NCBI GenBank assembly: GCA_007124575.1
Contig: SLEW01000047.1
Span: forward strand, 1-8,352
Direction: 5' to 3'
DNA from: Bacteroidales bacterium
GTDB lineage: Bacteria; Bacteroidota; Bacteroidia; Bacteroidales; UBA7960
DNA length: 8,352 nt
Both the position numbers and the translations under genes were made by a program. The notes beneath the pieces are model-generated. The model searched no databases. It saw only the letters and a program-made list of their open reading frames with translations, and was not told the DNA's origin. The number at the start of each line of letters is the position of its first letter. Position 1 is the stretch's first letter. Below are positions 6,219-8,352 of this stretch, one piece after another.

Positions 6219-6647
6219 ATGGGACGTATATTGGCCATCGATTATGGCAGTAAACGTGTTGGTCTGGCAGTGACGGATGAGATGCAAATGATAGCAGGAG
6301 GCCTCACCACCGTGCATTCGAAAGATGTGATCGCATTCCTGAAAGATTACTGCGACAAGGAAGATGTTGAGTGCATTGTCGTAGGCGAGCCATTTGACAT
6401 GCAAAACAGGGCATCTGATGCTTCCCGCTATATCGACCCCTTTGTCAAGCACCTGCGCAAACAATTTCCGCACATTCCTGTTGAAAGAATGGACGAACGA
6501 TTCACATCGCAGATGGCCATGCGCGCAATGATTGATGCAGGTCTGAAGAAAAAAGCCAGACAGAATAAAGCCCTTGTGGACACCATCAGCGCCACCATCA
6601 TCCTCCAGTATTACCTGCAACAAAAAGGAAGCAATAACAGATCATGA
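6219..6647 (+). CDS. ruvX: Putative pre-16S rRNA nuclease / Holliday junction resolvase RuvX (YqgF)
   Basis: A 142-residue RNase H-fold nuclease of the YqgF family, proposed to trim the 5' end of 16S rRNA precursor and also described as a Holliday junction resolvase-like enzyme. The sequence begins GRILAIDYGSKRVGLAVTD with catalytic Asp8. It continues through VVGEP (54-58), DERFTS (92-97) with the acidic active-site Glu, and the C-terminal VDTISATIIL (120-129) supplying the last Asp. Length is typical. The start is ATG 6219 or the adjacent ATG 6216; the open frame reaches back to 6165 but that extension is not family-like and lies upstream of the -7 box. The stop overlaps the def start in ATGA, indicating translational coupling. 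Confidence 0.95.
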   Translation: MGRILAIDYGSKRVGLAVTDEMQMIAGGLTTVHSKDVIAFLKDYCDKEDVECIVVGEPFDMQNRASDASRYIDPFVKHLRKQFPHIPVERMDERFTSQMAMRAMIDAGLKKKARQNKALVDTISATIILQYYLQQKGSNNRS

Positions 6648-7216
6648 GCATAAAACCAATACTCGCTTACGGCGACCCGATATTAAAGAAAAAAGCAGAG
6701 CCCATTGATGAGGATCACCCCGGCATCAATGAGCTTATCAACGACATGTGGGACACCATGTATAACGCCCAGGGAGTCGGCCTTGCCGCACCCCAGATCG
6801 GAAAAAGCCTGCGCCTCTTTGTCATTGATGCCAATCCCTTCGCAGAAGAAGAACCTGAGCTCAAAGGCTTTAAGAAGGTATTTATTAATGCTGAGATCCT
6901 GGAGGAGACAGGCAAAGCCTGGCTTTTCAACGAAGGATGCCTGAGCTTTCCCGAATTACGGGAGGATATCCAACGCAAACCGGAAATAGTTATCAGATAC
7001 CAGGATGAAAATTTCGAGACCCATGAAGAAAAATTCGATGGTGTTACTGCCCGCATTATTCAGCATGAATATGACCATATTGAAGGCACCTTAATGGTGG
7101 ATCATTTCTCTCCGCTAAAAAAAACCTTATTACGAAAAAAACTATCAGGCATTTCCAAAGGACAGGTAAGCGTAAGCTATCCCATGAAATTCCCGTTGAG
7201 AGGAGGTAAAAGATAA
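6644..7216 (+). CDS. def: Peptide deformylase
   Basis: Deformylase removes the N-formyl group from the initiator Met of nascent proteins at the ribosome, using a bound metal (usually Fe2+). The 190 residues contain all three family motifs: GVGLAAPQIG (44-53), EGCLS (97-101) with the metal-binding Cys99, and QHEYDHIEG (140-148), the HExxDH zinc-hydrolase-type motif. It is a bacterial type 1 enzyme with a short basic C-terminal tail ending in RGGKR. The ATG overlaps the ruvX stop by 4 bases (ATGA). No good Shine-Dalgarno is seen before it; AAGGAAG is too far upstream. The last codons of def carry the ribosome-binding site of the next gene. Confidence 0.97.
   Translation: MSIKPILAYGDPILKKKAEPIDEDHPGINELINDMWDTMYNAQGVGLAAPQIGKSLRLFVIDANPFAEEEPELKGFKKVFINAEILEETGKAWLFNEGCLSFPELREDIQRKPEIVIRYQDENFETHEEKFDGVTARIIQHEYDHIEGTLMVDHFSPLKKTLLRKKLSGISKGQVSVSYPMKFPLRGGKR
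7201..7206 (+). promoter_or_regulatory. Shine-Dalgarno of the M16 peptidase gene, inside def
   Basis: AGGAGG lies 10 bases before the ATG at 7217 and also encodes part of the Arg-Gly-Gly end of def. It is the best Shine-Dalgarno match in the window and fixes the peptidase start. Confidence 0.65.
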
Positions 7217-8352
7217 ATGTATCACAAACACCGTCTGTCGAATGGTATCCGGCTGATTCACAGGCAAAGCTCCTCCCCGGTATCGCATTGCGGAATGATC
7301 ATCAATGCGGGGAGCCGGGACGAGCTGCCGGAAGAACAGGGCCTGGCACACTTCATTGAGCACGTTATCTTCAAAGGCACCAAACACAGGAAGTCTTTTC
7401 ATATTATGAGCCACATGGAAAACGTGGGAGGCGAGATCAATGCGTATACTTCCAAAGAAGAAACCTGCATCTATGGTTCTTTCATGCACCCCTACTATGA
7501 ACGCTGGTTCGATATCTTATCGGATATTACCTTGCAGTCCACTTTCCCTGAAAAGGAGCTTGTAAAGGAAAAAGATATCGTGATTGATGAGATCAACTCT
7601 TACAAAGACACCCCTTCAGAACAAATAATTGATGACTTTGATGAGGTTGTTTTTGACGGGCACCCACTGGGCAGGAATATCCTGGGCACCCCCAACCACC
7701 TGGATTCTTTCAGCAGGCAAGATATCTTTGACTTCCTGGACCGGCATTATGTTAGTGAGGAGATAGTGATCTGTTCGGTAGGAAACATCGACTTCACACG
7801 CCTTATCTACCTTGCTGAGAAGTATTTTGGGGGGCTGCCGCAAAAAAGCCGTAATCATCAAAGGGAACCCTACCACAACTACCGTCCACAGCATGAAGTC
7901 GTCGAACGGCAAAACCACCAGGCCCACTGTATGATAGGAAACCAATCATATAGTTTAAAAAATGACAGAAAAACTGCACTCCTGTTACTTAACAACATCC
8001 TTGGCGGCCCGGGTCTGACAGCCAGGCTTAACATGTCGGTACGCGAAAAACACGGATTCTGTTACCATATTGAGAGCATGTATCAGCCTTATTCAGATGG
8101 TGGCATTTGGGGCATCTATTTTGGCACAGACCCCGGATATGTAGACAAGACCATGAAACTGGTGCAAAAGGAACTCAGCAGGCTACGCAACAATACCCTG
8201 GGCTCCCTGCAGATTAAAAGAGCAAAAAATCAGCTGTGCGGCCAGGTCAACATGGCCCATGAATCCAATCTTACGGAAATGTTATACATCGGGAAAAAAA
8301 TGCTTCATTTTAATCACAGCGACACCCTGCATGAGATCAACAGACGCATTGA
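7217..8352 (+). CDS. M16 (insulinase/pitrilysin) family zinc metallopeptidase, 3' truncated
   Basis: I translated this frame from the ATG directly after the def stop (TAA-ATG). It stays open to the window edge, giving 378 residues of an M16 peptidase that continues outside. The inverted zinc motif HFIEH is at 45-49, with the third ligand expected at Glu125 in IVIDEI. A KGT segment and NVGGEINAYTSKEET (69-83) follow the usual family order. The second domain of the M16 fold is entered, with NNILGGPGLTARLNMSVREK (259-278) and the substrate-pocket Arg276/Tyr283 pair seen in active M16B enzymes, so both halves are present up to the cut. There is no signal peptide, so a cytoplasmic enzyme is likely. 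Total family length is about 410-430 residues, so only the end is missing. The substrate is unknown. Confidence 0.93.
   Translation, partial: MYHKHRLSNGIRLIHRQSSSPVSHCGMIINAGSRDELPEEQGLAHFIEHVIFKGTKHRKSFHIMSHMENVGGEINAYTSKEETCIYGSFMHPYYERWFDILSDITLQSTFPEKELVKEKDIVIDEINSYKDTPSEQIIDDFDEVVFDGHPLGRNILGTPNHLDSFSRQDIFDFLDRHYVSEEIVICSVGNIDFTRLIYLAEKYFGGLPQKSRNHQREPYHNYRPQHEVVERQNHQAHCMIGNQSYSLKNDRKTALLLLNNILGGPGLTARLNMSVREKHGFCYHIESMYQPYSDGGIWGIYFGTDPGYVDKTMKLVQKELSRLRNNTLGSLQIKRAKNQLCGQVNMAHESNLTEMLYIGKKMLHFNHSDTLHEINRRI

Noticed and set aside
6213..6623. 136-codon minus-strand open frame
   Set aside because: Antisense to ruvX, which has all its catalytic motifs.

Overview
The window reads as chromosomal housekeeping DNA from a member of the Bacteroidota (Bacteroidetes). 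Three lines of evidence support this. The proteins have the Bacteroidetes flavour of their families (BadF-type N-acetylglucosamine kinase, RuvX, DapD, MiaA, a pRiA4b ORF-3-like protein). Several upstream regions carry the phylum's characteristic -7 promoter box TAnnTTTG. Most starts lack a strong Shine-Dalgarno sequence. Base composition looks even throughout. I see no tRNA, rRNA, insertion sequence, CRISPR array or other sign of a mobile or defence island. Genus cannot be fixed from the sequence.

Layout, left to right. A 5'-truncated N-acetylglucosamine kinase-like gene on the plus strand (1-677) meets the end of a minus-strand block head-on, with only 3 bases between the two stop codons. 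In transcription order the minus-strand block is: dapD (6109-5291, lysine/diaminopimelate synthesis); a 165-base gap holding inverted repeats; a WaaE-like family 2 glycosyltransferase (5125-4352); a TsaC/Sua5/YrdC threonylcarbamoyl-AMP synthase (4287-3718); a CCA-adding/HD-domain tRNA nucleotidyltransferase (3687 or 3702 to 2257); a pRiA4b ORF-3-like protein of unknown function (2205-1597); and miaA (1619-681), which overlaps the preceding gene. The plus-strand block on the right is ruvX (6219-6647), def (6644-7216) and an M16 zinc peptidase (7217 to beyond 8352). These three are packed without gaps.

How the genes fit together. Three enzymes of the minus block act on tRNA: t6A37 formation, 3'-CCA addition and A37 prenylation. 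An uncharacterised pRiA4b ORF-3-like protein sits between the last two and overlaps miaA. dapD and ruvX diverge from a short region with two opposing TATCTTTG boxes. ruvX, def and the peptidase form a compact operon for resolving or processing nucleic acids, deformylating nascent proteins and proteolysis.

I found no convincing novel system. The points most worth a second look are the unknown gene embedded in the tRNA-modification cluster, the opposed promoter pair at 6139-6206, and the inverted repeats between dapD and the glycosyltransferase gene.
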